Of a DNA stretch of 64,000 nucleotides, positions 10,000 to 19,105 are shown piece by piece. The notes beneath the pieces are model-generated. The model saw only the letters and a list, made by a program, of their open reading frames with translations, was not told the origin of the DNA and ran no database searches. A program made the translations under genes and the position numbers. Every line of letters starts with the position of its first letter. Within the stretch, counting starts at the first letter, position 1. Origin of the DNA: Atlantibacter sp. RC6 (GTDB lineage Bacteria; Pseudomonadota; Gammaproteobacteria; Enterobacterales; Enterobacteriaceae); assembly GCF_014193285.1 (NCBI RefSeq), contig NZ_JACHZE010000006.1:1-64000 (forward strand), written 5' to 3'.

Positions 10000-10180
10000 G
10001 CCCGTCGCTTCTCGCTTGTTTTAAAAAGCCTTTCTCTAAAATTATTTTAGTCCTGCATAAAATTTTTGAATACTTTGGCCCAGTTTGATCAAAACGGGGT
10101 TTTAGATTTATATGTTTCTGTTAGGTTAGGGTGGCTAATGATTAGGTTGACTGATAATTAAATCCACCAAGGAACCTATT

Positions 10181-11632
10181 GTGAAAACTTTGAACCGTCG
10201 CGATTTTCCCGGAGCGCAGTATCCAGACCGTATTATCCAGTTCGGTGAAGGGAACTTTTTACGCGCTTTTGTTGACTGGCAAGTTGATCTCCTTAACGAA
10301 CATACCGACCTGAACGCCGGTGTGGTCATCGTGCGTCCTATCGACAGCGATTTCCCGCCGTCGCTGAGTACCCAGGACGGGCTGTACACCACCATTATTC
10401 GCGGCCTGAACGAGCAGGGCGAAGCGGTTAGCGACGCGCGTTTAATCCGCAGCGTGAATCGCGAACTGAACGTCTACCGCGACTACGACGCCTACCTGGC
10501 GCTGGCGCACAATCCGGATATTCGCTTCGTGTTCTCTAACACCACCGAAGCGGGCATCAGCTACCACGCGGGCGATAAATTCGACGATGCGCCGGCGGTC
10601 AGCTATCCGGCAAAACTGACGCGTCTGCTGTTTGAACGTTTCTCCCACTTCCACGGCGCCACCGACAAAGGTTGGATCATCATTCCATGCGAACTTATCG
10701 ACTATAACGGCGATGCGTTGCAGGAACTGGTGCTGCGCTATGCGCAGGAGTGGGAACTGGGCGCGGAATTCGTTGCCTGGCTGAAGGCGGCCAATACGTT
10801 CTGCTCTACGCTGGTGGACCGTATTGTGACCGGTTATCCGCGTGACGAAGTTGCCAGCCTCGAAGCGGAGCTTGGCTATCACGACAGCTTCCTGGATACC
10901 GCCGAGCATTTCTATCTGTTCGTGATCCAGGGGCCGAAATCCCTCGCGCAGGAGCTGCGTCTCGACAAGCTGGCGCTGAACGTGCTGATCGTTGATGACA
11001 TCAAGCCGTACAAAGAGCGTAAAGTCGCCATTCTGAACGGCGCGCATACCGCGCTGGTGCCGGTGGCTTATCAGGCGGGTATCGATACCGTGGGCGAAGC
11101 GATGAACGATGCGCAAATCTGCGCGTTCGTTGAGAAAGCGATTGCTGAAGAGATCATCCCGGTGCTGGATTTACCGGCGGATGAGCTGGCCTCGTTTGCC
11201 AAAGCCGTGGTAGGGCGCTTCCGCAACCCGTACATCAAGCATCAGTTGCTGTCGATTGCCCTGAACGGCATGACCAAATTCCGCACCCGTATTCTGCCGC
11301 AGTTACTGGCTGGCCAGAAAGCGAGTGGGGCGTTACCGGCGCGCCTGACGTTTGCGCTGGCGGCACTGATTGCCTTCTATCGCGGCGAGCGTGACGGTGT
11401 CACTTATCCGTTGCAGGACGATGCGCACTGGTTGGAGCGTTATCAGCAGGGGTGGAGCGCGGTCAACGCGAAGACCTTATCGGTACGTGAGCTGGTTGAA
11501 AACGTGTTATCTGACAGCGAACATTGGGGCCAGAACCTGAATCAGGTTGCCGGGGTGACCGATCAGGTCACGGCGGACCTGGAGCAGATCCTGTCTGTGG
11601 GTATGCGTACTGCCGTTAAACCGCTCTGCTAA
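10181..11632 (+). CDS. uxaB: Tagaturonate reductase (altronate oxidoreductase)
   Basis: A 483-residue NADH-dependent reductase of the mannitol dehydrogenase family that converts tagaturonate to altronate in galacturonate breakdown. It follows E. coli UxaB along the whole length ([33 protein letters not shown] with the catalytic-region Lys). The start is GTG after AAGGAACC. uxaA, uxaC and exuT are not in the window, as in E. coli, where uxaB is separate. Upstream is an inverted repeat TTTGATCAAA at 10084-10093; no clear ExuR box was found. A strong hairpin terminator follows. Confidence 0.97.
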   Translation: MKTLNRRDFPGAQYPDRIIQFGEGNFLRAFVDWQVDLLNEHTDLNAGVVIVRPIDSDFPPSLSTQDGLYTTIIRGLNEQGEAVSDARLIRSVNRELNVYRDYDAYLALAHNPDIRFVFSNTTEAGISYHAGDKFDDAPAVSYPAKLTRLLFERFSHFHGATDKGWIIIPCELIDYNGDALQELVLRYAQEWELGAEFVAWLKAANTFCSTLVDRIVTGYPRDEVASLEAELGYHDSFLDTAEHFYLFVIQGPKSLAQELRLDKLALNVLIVDDIKPYKERKVAILNGAHTALVPVAYQAGIDTVGEAMNDAQICAFVEKAIAEEIIPVLDLPADELASFAKAVVGRFRNPYIKHQLLSIALNGMTKFRTRILPQLLAGQKASGALPARLTFALAALIAFYRGERDGVTYPLQDDAHWLERYQQGWSAVNAKTLSVRELVENVLSDSEHWGQNLNQVAGVTDQVTADLEQILSVGMRTAVKPLC

Positions 11633-11640
11633 ATAATATC

Positions 11641-11668
11641 AACCTGGCTACGGCCAGGTTTATTTTAG
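11641..11668 (+). terminator. uxaB rho-independent terminator
   Basis: AACCTGGC and GCCAGGTT form an 8-base perfect stem around a TACG tetraloop (11641-11660), followed by TATTTTAG. It begins nine bases after the uxaB stop codon. Confidence 0.85.
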
Positions 11669-11760
11669 TCTGTTATTAGTTACAACATACAAATAGATGC
11701 TTTTAATAAAGCCTGACTCAGGCCATGCGGCTGTAACGCTTCGCAGCGTTAAAAAGTCGA

Positions 11761-11823
11761 TGAGCCGAATCCTCTCCCTATTCGGCTCACAAAATGAGGC
11801 GAATACCACACCTGTTCGGCTCA
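11761..11823. promoter_or_regulatory. Palindromic motif cluster at the 3' end of fic
   Basis: Four copies of TGAGCCGAAT or its reverse complement lie here: 11761-11770, 11780-11789 (inverted), 11795-11804 (TGAGGCGAAT, one mismatch) and 11815-11823 (inverted, overlapping the fic stop codon). They form two inverted pairs. On the minus strand the 11761-11789 pair makes a 10-base stem followed by TCGAC and five T, so it could also act as a fic terminator. The same motif recurs at the fic promoter. Confidence 0.6.
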
Positions 11824-12945
11824 CGCCTCGCGAGCTATTTGATAGCGGGTATTGCGTCCGCCGCCGGGCAGTTTTTCAAGCAGACCTTTTTCAACCAACT
11901 GCGCGAGATGGCGGGTTGCCGTGGCTTTACTCACCTTCGCCACTTTCTGGTACTGGCTGGCGCTGATGCCGCCATCAAATCCGCTTTCTCCGCCGTCGAG
12001 CAGTCGGTTAAGGACTTTGTGCTGTTCCGGGCTAATATCCAGCGTGGCGGGCCGCTGCCAGAAGCGCGATTTCACCAGCGTGCGTTGGATAGAATCCAGC
12101 GCGTGATCGAGCGTGGCATCCAGAGTTTCTAAAAACCAGACCAGCCAGGGCGTGATATCCAGCGGGCCTTTTTGCGTGTGTTCAAGGATGCGGTAGTAAT
12201 CATGCCGTCTTTCGAGGATCGCTACCGACATGGCATACAGCCGGATACTCTGGTTATCTGCCTGAGCCAGCGCCAGATCGGTCAGGGCGCGGGTCATCCT
12301 GCCGTTGCCGTCATCAAAAGGGTGTAGCGTAACAAACCACAGATGAGCAATTGCCGCGCGCAGCAGCGGATCGAGCAGGGCATCATCGCGGCTTTGGTTA
12401 AACCAGTCGATAAACTGAGTGAGTTGCGCCTCAAGCCCGTTACGCGGCGGCGCTTCAAAATGGACGTGCGGTTTGTCAATCCGCCCCGACACAACCTGCA
12501 TCGGCTCATCGCTACGCAGGGTGCCGACAATCACGCATCCCAGCCAGGAATTCTGTTCGGCAAACAACCACTGGTGCCACTGGTATAAGCGCGCCAGCGT
12601 CAGCGGTTCGAGTCGGTTATCAATGGCATCGAACATCATGGCGGCCAGTCCCTCGGAGCGATCGCTGGTCGGCCAGGGCTTTTCATCGCTCACCCCTAAG
12701 CGGCGCGCCAGCGATGAACGCACCGACTGAACGTTCAACCGTTCATCTTCGATAGCGCTGGACGCGAGGATATTGGCCAGCAAATTATCCAGCGCCTGAC
12801 GCGTCTCGTTATCCGTTGCTGAGGTTTTCCCCAGCAAAACGCCGGTTTTACGCTGGATAGCGCGTGTCAGAGGCAAAAGCGCTTCATCCTGCCAGTGAAA
12901 ATGCGGCCAGTCAGGTTGCGCCCAGATCCAGGGTGAATTTGTCAT
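11821..12945 (-). CDS. Fic family protein with C-terminal winged helix
   Basis: A 374-residue Fic protein, a fold that usually transfers AMP to target proteins. An N-terminal DUF4172-like segment (about 1-80) carries the inhibitory-helix motif SSAIED at 62-67 (the S-x3-E pattern, with Asp where Gly or Asn is usual). The catalytic motif HPFDDGNGRMTR is complete at 208-219, with His208 as expected base. A winged helix near 325-370 suggests DNA binding. TGAGCCGAAT palindromes lie at both ends of the gene, so autoregulation is likely. It stands alone with no antitoxin gene. Targets are unknown. Confidence 0.9.
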   Translation of the reverse strand: MTNSPWIWAQPDWPHFHWQDEALLPLTRAIQRKTGVLLGKTSATDNETRQALDNLLANILASSAIEDERLNVQSVRSSLARRLGVSDEKPWPTSDRSEGLAAMMFDAIDNRLEPLTLARLYQWHQWLFAEQNSWLGCVIVGTLRSDEPMQVVSGRIDKPHVHFEAPPRNGLEAQLTQFIDWFNQSRDDALLDPLLRAAIAHLWFVTLHPFDDGNGRMTRALTDLALAQADNQSIRLYAMSVAILERRHDYYRILEHTQKGPLDITPWLVWFLETLDATLDHALDSIQRTLVKSRFWQRPATLDISPEQHKVLNRLLDGGESGFDGGISASQYQKVAKVSKATATRHLAQLVEKGLLEKLPGGGRNTRYQIAREA

Positions 12946-12960
12946 ATTGCTCTCCGGAAG

Positions 12961-13002
12961 TGAGCCGAAAAAAAATTATTCGGCTCAGATTATGAGCCGA
13001 AT
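12961..13002 (-). promoter_or_regulatory. fic promoter-operator with three palindromic half-sites
   Basis: TGAGCCGAAA (12961-12970), ATTCGGCTCA (12978-12987) and TGAGCCGAAT (12993-13002) lie 16-57 bases ahead of the fic start codon. Adjacent copies are inverted, giving two overlapping dyads. This is where a repressor would cover the promoter, and the winged helix of the Fic protein itself is the obvious candidate binder. Confidence 0.65.
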
Positions 13003-13062
13003 ATAAAGTGACTGCCAATTTTTATCAACCAGGAGTGCAATCGTTACGAGGGATAACGGGAT

Positions 13063-13085
13063 AAACGCCTCATAAAGAGGCGTTT
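13063..13085 (-). terminator. Terminator-like hairpin downstream of PTS IIC
   Basis: AAACGCCTC (13063-13071) pairs with GAGGCGTTT (13077-13085) across a 5-base loop just past the IIC stop codon. The minus-strand tail is TTTAT, short for a U-tract, so efficiency is uncertain. Confidence 0.6.
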
Positions 13086-13091
13086 TACTGT

Positions 13092-14375
13092 TTAGATAAA
13101 GCTGAACAAACGCAGGATGTAATCCAGGATCAACGACGGAATGGTGAAGTCCGGGTCGGCAAAGGTGACGCCATTTGCCCCGAGCTGGGAGAAAATCGGT
13201 AAGGTCAGCGCGGGCAGGACGCACAGCAGCAGGCCGTTGATACTGCTGGCAATCACCGCGCCACGGAAACCACCGGTTGCGTTACCAAAAATCGCCGCCG
13301 CGCCGCCGGTGATAAAGCTCGCCATGATCCCCGGAACGATGATCGGCAGGCCGACGAACGGGAAAATCACGATGCAAACCAGCTCAACCATAAAGCTAAT
13401 CAGGAAGCCGATTAACGTGGCGTTAGGGGCTTTGGTAAACAGCACCATCACGTCTACCGCAGGCACAGCGCCAGGCGCAAACACGCGGGCAAAGCCTTTA
13501 AATGCCGGTACGATTTCGGCGGTAAACAGGTTCACACCCGCTTTAGCCAGGTACAGGCCGCAGGCGAAGATGGCGGACTGCTCAAGGATAAAGATCACCA
13601 CATTTTTGTCGCCAGCGCCTGCGCCATACACCATGGTCATCGCGTCTTTAATTTGCGGCTGAGAAGCGAAAATGCAGGAGATCAGCAGCAGCACCAACAT
13701 GGTTAACAGGGTGGCAATGTTCGGCTCGCGAATAAAATCGAATTTATTGCTGATATTCAGGTGTTCGGTATCGGTGCTTTTATTCCCGAACCATTTGCCC
13801 ATAAAAGAGCCAATCACATACGAGGAGATAGCCGCATGGGAAATCGCGTATTCGTCAGAACCGATAATCTCACGGCTAAAGCGGTTAAGAATAAAGGGTG
13901 AAATCGCCATATAGCAGCCGATAAACAGCGAGGCAATAATCACCATTTGATAATTCGTGAAACCGAACTGCATTAAGACCGCGGTCAGGGCAAAGGCCAT
14001 AAACAGCACCAGGTGCAATGACAGATAAATAAATTTAAAACGGGTAAAGCGCGCCAGCAGGATATTTAAAATCATCGAGAACAGCAGAATTAATGCTGCC
14101 GTCGCGCCTAATTTATCAATGGTCGCCGCCATGATCGCTTCGTTGCTGGGAACGACGCCAACAATATCAAAAGCCTTTGAGAACAGAGAGCTAAAGGCGG
14201 TCAGCACTTTCATCAGAATGCCGCCACCGACCTTTATCATAGTAAAACCGATAAACGACAGGAACGTGCCGGTTATTAATCGAGAAATGGAAGCCTTTTG
14301 AAATAACAAACCCAGAAATGCCACAATCGCTATTATTACTGCGGGTGTTTTCACTAACCCTAATAATATGTCCAT
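13092..14375 (-). CDS. Ascorbate-type PTS IIC component (SgaT/UlaA family), orphan
   Basis: A 427-residue polytopic inner-membrane protein with about ten to eleven hydrophobic segments, in the UlaA/SgaT family of PTS permeases (for example FFPFVGLP-like IVIFPFVGLPIIVPG and GNATGGFRGAVIA). Family members import L-ascorbate or related sugars with phosphorylation. No IIA, IIB or catabolic gene is adjacent, so it is an orphan whose phosphorylation partners, if any, are elsewhere. A 430-base region precedes it. The minus-strand TGTGATGTAGTTATCAGAT at about 14478-14496 is half of a CRP-like site. Substrate unknown. Confidence 0.88.
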   Translation of the reverse strand: MDILLGLVKTPAVIIAIVAFLGLLFQKASISRLITGTFLSFIGFTMIKVGGGILMKVLTAFSSLFSKAFDIVGVVPSNEAIMAATIDKLGATAALILLFSMILNILLARFTRFKFIYLSLHLVLFMAFALTAVLMQFGFTNYQMVIIASLFIGCYMAISPFILNRFSREIIGSDEYAISHAAISSYVIGSFMGKWFGNKSTDTEHLNISNKFDFIREPNIATLLTMLVLLLISCIFASQPQIKDAMTMVYGAGAGDKNVVIFILEQSAIFACGLYLAKAGVNLFTAEIVPAFKGFARVFAPGAVPAVDVMVLFTKAPNATLIGFLISFMVELVCIVIFPFVGLPIIVPGIMASFITGGAAAIFGNATGGFRGAVIASSINGLLLCVLPALTLPIFSQLGANGVTFADPDFTIPSLILDYILRLFSFI

Positions 14376-14805
14376 CTTTTTTATCCTAACGAAGCTATTT
14401 TTTCTATGCCCGAAAAGGCGCGTTTGTCTGGAAAGGTAAACTAAAGCAGAGATATGTTAGCACTCGCATTTAAGCATTATCTGATAACTACATCACAAAA
14501 GAAACAACGTTCTTTTTGTTTTGAAATGCAGTTTCATTATGCGGTTGTGGATTGGTTAAATACAGCAGGAGGTTATGTTAATTAACTGTGACTACCATTC
14601 TAGCCAACCGGTTTATCAGGCTTTTTCATTTTATTTAAAACAAAAAAAGCGGAGAAATTTATCTCCGCTGCGAAAATTCTTATTTCTGTTGGAACGGGGA
14701 CATGCGCACCCGGATGTTATTGTTAAATAACGCGGCAATAATTAATGCGATGATAAGTCTGGGATTTTTGCAGCGGGCCTGACTTCAGGCCCGGGTTAAC
14801 AGAGA
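14376..14805. other. 430-base gap between the SulP gene and PTS IIC
   Basis: No supported gene. The left part is the AT-rich promoter region of the PTS IIC gene, with a weak CRP-like half-site near 14478-14496 and the dyad TGAAA-N5-TTTCA near 14522-14536. The right part holds the SulP terminator (14642-14669) and a GGGCCTGA/TCAGGCCC hairpin close to the SulP stop codon. A short ORF at 14575-14730 was considered and rejected. Confidence 0.5.
14642..14669 (-). terminator. Rho-independent terminator of the SulP gene
   Basis: On the minus strand AGCGGAGA pairs with TCTCCGCT across a 6-base loop and is followed by seven T. This is a classic terminator, about 140 bases beyond the SulP stop codon. 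Confidence 0.85.
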
Positions 14806-16284
14806 TTAATGCCCGGAGGCAAGAGTCGCCGCGGCGTCGGGTTTATTGTGCATGGCAAAACGGTCGATCTGGCTGCGCGTGGCCTCGCTCATCCCGATGA
14901 TTTCCACCTGTGCGCCCGCGCGCCGGAACTTCATCACCACCTTATCGAGCGCGCCCACGGCGGTGATATCCCAGAAATGCGCATGGCGCACGTCAATCAC
15001 CACCTTTTGCAGCGCTTCACGCAGGTCGAAGTGCTCAACGAAGCGGTCGGCAGAAGCAAAAAAGATCTGGCCGTGTACATGATAAGTCCGGGTTTCGCCT
15101 TCCTGTACGCTTTCCACGCGTAGATAGCGCGCGACTTTCATCGCGAAGTTGAGCCCTGAAATCAGCACCCCGACCAGGACGCCAAACGCCAGATTATGAG
15201 TAGCGACCACGACCGCGACCGTCGCCAGCATCACCACGCTGGTTGACGGTGGATGGGAGCGTAAGTTGAGGATCGAGCGCCACGAGAAGGTGCCGATGGA
15301 GACCATGATCATTACCGCCACCAGGGCCGCCATAGGAATGCGCGATACCCACTGATTTAAAAACACCACCAGCACCAGCAGCACCAGGCCCGCAGTCAGT
15401 GTCGAGAGGCGCCCGCGCGCGCCGGACTTCACGTTAATCACCGACTGGCCGATCATCGCGCAGCCCGCCATCCCGCCGATAAACGAGGTACAAATATTGG
15501 CGATGCCCTGGGCTTTACACTCGCGATTCTTGTCGCTGGACGTGTCGGTCATGTCATCCACAATGGTGGCGGTCATCATCGACTCAAGCAGGCCCACGGC
15601 GGCCAGACCGGCAGAATAGGGCAGAATGATCCACAGCGTTTGGAGAGTCAATGGCACATCCGGGATCAAAAACATCGGCAGACTGTCCGGCAACTGACCC
15701 ATATCGCCAACGGTACGTACGTCCAGACTGAGCCACAGGGAAATGGCGGTAATCACCATGATGCACACCAGCGGCGAGGGGATGGTTTTATTAATGCGCG
15801 GCCAGAGATAGATAATCGCCAGCCCGCCGGCAGTTAATGCGTAAACGTGCCAGGTGACATTCGTCAGTTCCGGCAATTGCGCCATAAAAATCAGGATCGC
15901 CAGCGCGTTAACAAAGCCGGTAACCACCGAGCGGGAGACAAAGCGCATCAGGCTGCCAAGCTTTAAATAGCCGGCCAGCAACTGGAACACGCCGGTCAGC
16001 GCCGAGGCCGCCAGCAGGTATTGTAATCCATGCTCTTTAACCAGTGTGACCATCAGCAGGGCCATCGCGCCGGTCGCCGAGGAGATCATTGCCGGGCGTC
16101 CGCCGAAAAAGGCGATCACTACCGTGATACAGAAAGCAGAATAGAGACCGACTTTGGGGTCGACCCCCGCGATAATGGAAAAGGCAATGGATTCCGGGAT
16201 CAGGGCCAGCGCCACAACAATACCTGCCAGGATGTCACCACGGACATTACCCAGCCAGTCCTTACGCGTCGAGGACAGCAACAT
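14806..16284 (-). CDS. SulP family inorganic anion transporter
   Basis: A 492-residue SulP/SLC26 transporter. The membrane part covers about residues 1-385 with the family signatures near [17 protein letters not shown] and [10 protein letters not shown]; a cytoplasmic STAS domain of about 95 residues ends the protein. SulP members carry sulfate, bicarbonate or dicarboxylates; the compact size and sequence recall bacterial BicA-like members, but the ion cannot be assigned. It is not DauA (which is longer). It is monocistronic, with its own terminator downstream. Confidence 0.9.
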   Translation of the reverse strand: MLLSSTRKDWLGNVRGDILAGIVVALALIPESIAFSIIAGVDPKVGLYSAFCITVVIAFFGGRPAMISSATGAMALLMVTLVKEHGLQYLLAASALTGVFQLLAGYLKLGSLMRFVSRSVVTGFVNALAILIFMAQLPELTNVTWHVYALTAGGLAIIYLWPRINKTIPSPLVCIMVITAISLWLSLDVRTVGDMGQLPDSLPMFLIPDVPLTLQTLWIILPYSAGLAAVGLLESMMTATIVDDMTDTSSDKNRECKAQGIANICTSFIGGMAGCAMIGQSVINVKSGARGRLSTLTAGLVLLVLVVFLNQWVSRIPMAALVAVMIMVSIGTFSWRSILNLRSHPPSTSVVMLATVAVVVATHNLAFGVLVGVLISGLNFAMKVARYLRVESVQEGETRTYHVHGQIFFASADRFVEHFDLREALQKVVIDVRHAHFWDITAVGALDKVVMKFRRAGAQVEIIGMSEATRSQIDRFAMHNKPDAAATLASGH

Positions 16285-16507
16285 AGTGATTTCTCAAGGT
16301 TTAGTGAATTAAAAATTTAACGCAACGCAGAGTAACGCGCATCCGCAGACGGGATGTCGTTCAGGCACCGAGAGTGTTATTCAGTGCAAAGAGTTAAGGG
16401 GTAACTCAGGGCGGCGTTAGCAACATGATGGTGTAATTAACTGATAATTTGTGAAGCCCGTCACTATAGAGTAAATGAATAACAGTTCAACCATCTGGAT
16501 TGTGGGG

Positions 16508-17047
16508 TTATATCACCGAATACAGCAGCACGGCCTGGCGGTCGCACTGGACCAGACACTCGCCGCAGCCGTTGCAGCGATCGGCGTCGGCGTGCGGCAG
16601 GCCGGATTCGCCAATAGAGCACGCCCGCTGCGGGCAAACTTCTACACAGCGATCGCATCCCCGTGAGCCATGGATGCAGGCATCGGTAAAAACAGGGCGC
16701 AGACGGGTATCGAAGCGCGGCTGCGGCTGTAACGCGCCGGTCGGGCACGCCTGAATACATGCCGCGCAGCCATCGCAACTGGCATATTCGATAGCCAGTT
16801 GCGGGAAACCCTCCTGTTGGGCAATCAATACGCCCATCGGGCAAGCCTGAACGCACTGCTGGCATTTATCGCACTGGGCGAAAAACTGCGCCGTCGTTAC
16901 CGCGCCAGGCGGCAACGGCCACGGCGGCAAAGCCGCAGGGGGCGGCGCTATGTTACGTGACGCTGTCACAAAGGCCCGAAACAGCCCGCGACGGCTGACG
17001 TGGCGATGGGACATATATTGCTGGTAATAGCGCTCGGTTTTGTTCAT
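16508..17047 (-). CDS. NapF-like ferredoxin-type protein
   Basis: A 179-residue iron-sulfur protein with four Cys-rich motifs: Cys59/62/65/69, Cys91/94/97/101, Cys124/131/134/138 and Cys158/161/164/168. The N terminus SRRGLFRAF resembles NapF, a cytoplasmic protein that helps load iron-sulfur clusters into the Tat-exported reductase NapA. Here it is the last gene of a dmsABC-like operon. Its start overlaps the TorD-type gene stop by one base (TGATG), implying translational coupling. By analogy it may help mature DmsA; this is inference. Confidence 0.85.
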   Translation of the reverse strand: MNKTERYYQQYMSHRHVSRRGLFRAFVTASRNIAPPPAALPPWPLPPGAVTTAQFFAQCDKCQQCVQACPMGVLIAQQEGFPQLAIEYASCDGCAACIQACPTGALQPQPRFDTRLRPVFTDACIHGSRGCDRCVEVCPQRACSIGESGLPHADADRCNGCGECLVQCDRQAVLLYSVI

Positions 17048-17640
17048 CAGAAGAAAATCCGTGATTGCGCAGGGTTAAGTCCCTGTTGCTGTTTAACGTC
17101 CTGCAAATACCGTTCGGTAACCTGCGCCAGCCGGGCGTAAAACGGGCTAATGGCGTTATGCTGCACGAGTTCAAGGTAACGCGGCGCCCAGGGCAGCAGA
17201 AATTGTTCCAGCAATGCCGTGGCGGCGTGCGGATTATCACGCTCGATAAACGCGGAGCAGGCCATCAGCATCAGGCCAAACTGATCTTCAGGCTCCTGTT
17301 GCTGGCCATCAAACGCCAGACCGTGATTGCGTAAAAACGCGCGGTAACGGGCCGTGGTTTCGCCCATCAGCAGGTTGTCTTTTTCCAGGTATACCGAGCC
17401 CCAGGGTGGCGCGACCATTTCCCCCTGGCCTTCAAACAGCACGGAATACTGCCAGCCAAGTTCATCATCAGCGTCCATGGGCCAGGCTTCACACAATTGG
17501 CTGATGGTGTGCGGATCGCGCCAGGCATACAGCGACGGCAGGGTTGGCAGGCATTCGATCAGCGCCTTAACTTCAGGGCGCTGGGGAGAATAGTAAAACA
17601 GCGCGCCCAGAATACGCGGCAGTACAGCGGCAGAAGACAT
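17047..17640 (-). CDS. TorD/DmsD-type Tat proofreading chaperone
   Basis: A 197-residue, helix-rich protein of the TorD family, cytoplasmic chaperones that bind the Tat signal of a molybdoenzyme and hold it until the cofactor is in place. The family pattern is seen in EDQFGLMLMACSAF (the E-PxDH-like region is degenerate) and LPWAPRYLELV. It follows dmsC by 56 bases and precedes the NapF-like gene with a one-base overlap. The partner is most likely the DmsA-like protein encoded at 19106-21538. Confidence 0.85.
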   Translation of the reverse strand: MSSAAVLPRILGALFYYSPQRPEVKALIECLPTLPSLYAWRDPHTISQLCEAWPMDADDELGWQYSVLFEGQGEMVAPPWGSVYLEKDNLLMGETTARYRAFLRNHGLAFDGQQQEPEDQFGLMLMACSAFIERDNPHAATALLEQFLLPWAPRYLELVQHNAISPFYARLAQVTERYLQDVKQQQGLNPAQSRIFF

Positions 17641-17696
17641 ACATCATTCCTCATTGATACAGCGATCGGGCAGGCCGCAGCCCGCCCGACAGGGCA

Positions 17697-18473
17697 TTAC
17701 ATCGGCAACGTCCAGAGATTATAAAATGCGATACGGCCAATCAGTTCCGCCGCAATCACCACGCCCGCGCAGGCAAACAGCAGTGCCTGGCCGCGTCTGG
17801 CGCGGATATACACCAGCGCGCCCAACGCGCCCGCCGCCAGCAGTACCGCCTGGGCGGTAAACCAGTCGGACTGCGCCGCCGCCAGCGGAGCGTCGGCCAG
17901 CAGGATGGTGGACAGATAGCCCGGCCGCAGACAGAAGCTGGCGATAATCCCGATGATGCTGACAATCAGCCCCAGACGGCGCACGCCCAGCGCTGCCGCC
18001 AGTGCGCCGCCGCCGATCAGCGGCGTCAACAGCATAACGACGGTGGTCCAGGAGGAACTCCAGGTGGTCACCGTCGGCAACTGGTAAATGCGCGGAATGG
18101 CGAACACAAACACCACGCCAATGGCCGCCGCCAGCCAGGCCAGCGCAATAAACAGCTTACGCATGCCGCGATCCAGCAGCAGGCCCAGCGCCGCAACACT
18201 GGCGATAGTGCCGAACACCGCCGAGAGCACGATCTCGTTACTCATCGGCGAATGCCCGACGCGGAACAGCATATTCATGGCCCGCAGCGGCTGCCCGACG
18301 TGGAAAATGCCCATCACCACGCCAAGGCCGAACAGGCACACCGCGGCGAACAGGCCAATCGCCAGACGGCGCGGCTCAATATGGCCCAGCGCGCCGCCGA
18401 TCAGCAGCAGAATAAATGCGCCGACCGCGCTTTGCGTCAGAACGGTAAAGAAAACCAGCGGTAACTCATGCAT
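17697..18473 (-). CDS. dmsC: DmsC-like membrane anchor subunit
   Basis: A 258-residue inner-membrane protein with about eight hydrophobic segments, beginning MHELPLVFFTVLTQSAVGAF as in DmsC/YnfH. It anchors the DmsAB dimer and oxidises menaquinol. The motif HVGQPLRAMNMLFRVGHSPMSNEI matches the DmsC signature near the quinol site. It overlaps the dmsB 3' end by eight bases, so the two are translationally linked. Shorter than E. coli DmsC (287 residues). Confidence 0.9.
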   Translation of the reverse strand: MHELPLVFFTVLTQSAVGAFILLLIGGALGHIEPRRLAIGLFAAVCLFGLGVVMGIFHVGQPLRAMNMLFRVGHSPMSNEIVLSAVFGTIASVAALGLLLDRGMRKLFIALAWLAAAIGVVFVFAIPRIYQLPTVTTWSSSWTTVVMLLTPLIGGGALAAALGVRRLGLIVSIIGIIASFCLRPGYLSTILLADAPLAAAQSDWFTAQAVLLAAGALGALVYIRARRGQALLFACAGVVIAAELIGRIAFYNLWTLPM

Positions 18474-19092
18474 GACGCACCTCCCGTAAATTCTGAATCG
18501 CGCCTTCCGTGTCGCCGGTTGGCCGCGCTTTCGGATGCGGTTTCACCACCAGGTTCGGATGGGTGAAACTGGCCGATGGCAGTGGGGCGATCTGGTTTTC
18601 CACGCCGTACTTCTGGCGCAGTTCGTCAATCGGCCCAAAATCCAGCGCGCGTTGCGGGCAGGAATCGACGCAAATCGGGCGCAGATTCTTTTCCAGCCGA
18701 TCCAGGCAGCCGTCGCATTTGCGCATCACTTTCGCTTTGGCATCAAACTGCGGCGCGCCATACGGGCAGCGCATTTCACAGTAGCGGCAGCCCACGCACA
18801 CGGAGTCGTCCACCAGAACCAGCCCGTCTTCCTCGCGCTTATGCATCGCCCCGGTCGGGCAGCCTGCCACACAGGTGGGTTGATCGCAGTGGTTACAGGC
18901 AATCGACAGGTAGTAGCTGAAGGTGTCGTTGTGCCAGCTATCGCCTTCCTGTACCCAACTGCCGCCGCCGTATTCATACACCCGGCGCAGTTTCGGCCCG
19001 ACATCTAAATCTTTGTTGTCCTTACAGCTCACCTGGCAGGTTTTGCAGCCCGAGCAGCGCGAGGAGTCAACGTAAAAGCCATACTGTTTCAT
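18466..19092 (-). CDS. dmsB: DmsB-like four-cluster ferredoxin subunit
   Basis: A 208-residue electron-transfer subunit with four [4Fe-4S] motifs: the first is Cys13/16/19/23, then CNHCDQPTC-VAGC, CVGCRYCEMRC and CDGCLDR-N-CVDSC. It carries electrons from DmsC to DmsA. Length and motif order match E. coli DmsB and YnfG (205 residues). It lies 13 bases after dmsA and overlaps dmsC. Confidence 0.95.
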   Translation of the reverse strand: MKQYGFYVDSSRCSGCKTCQVSCKDNKDLDVGPKLRRVYEYGGGSWVQEGDSWHNDTFSYYLSIACNHCDQPTCVAGCPTGAMHKREEDGLVLVDDSVCVGCRYCEMRCPYGAPQFDAKAKVMRKCDGCLDRLEKNLRPICVDSCPQRALDFGPIDELRQKYGVENQIAPLPSASFTHPNLVVKPHPKARPTGDTEGAIQNLREVRHA

Positions 19093-19105
19093 TTTTATTC
19101 ACTCC

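Noticed and set aside
10000-10180. An ExuR/UxuR operator ahead of uxaB
   Set aside because: No copy close to the expected palindrome was found; only the short dyad TTTGATCAAA is present.
14575-14730. A 51-codon ORF after AGGAGG, running through the SulP terminator region
   Set aside because: The ribosome site is only two bases from the ATG, the reading crosses the terminator stem on the opposite strand, and the peptide matches no family I know.
14670-14805. Minus-strand hydrophobic reading (LIIALIIAALF) downstream of the SulP gene
   Set aside because: There is no ATG, GTG or TTG between the preceding in-frame stop and the hydrophobic stretch, and no ribosome site.
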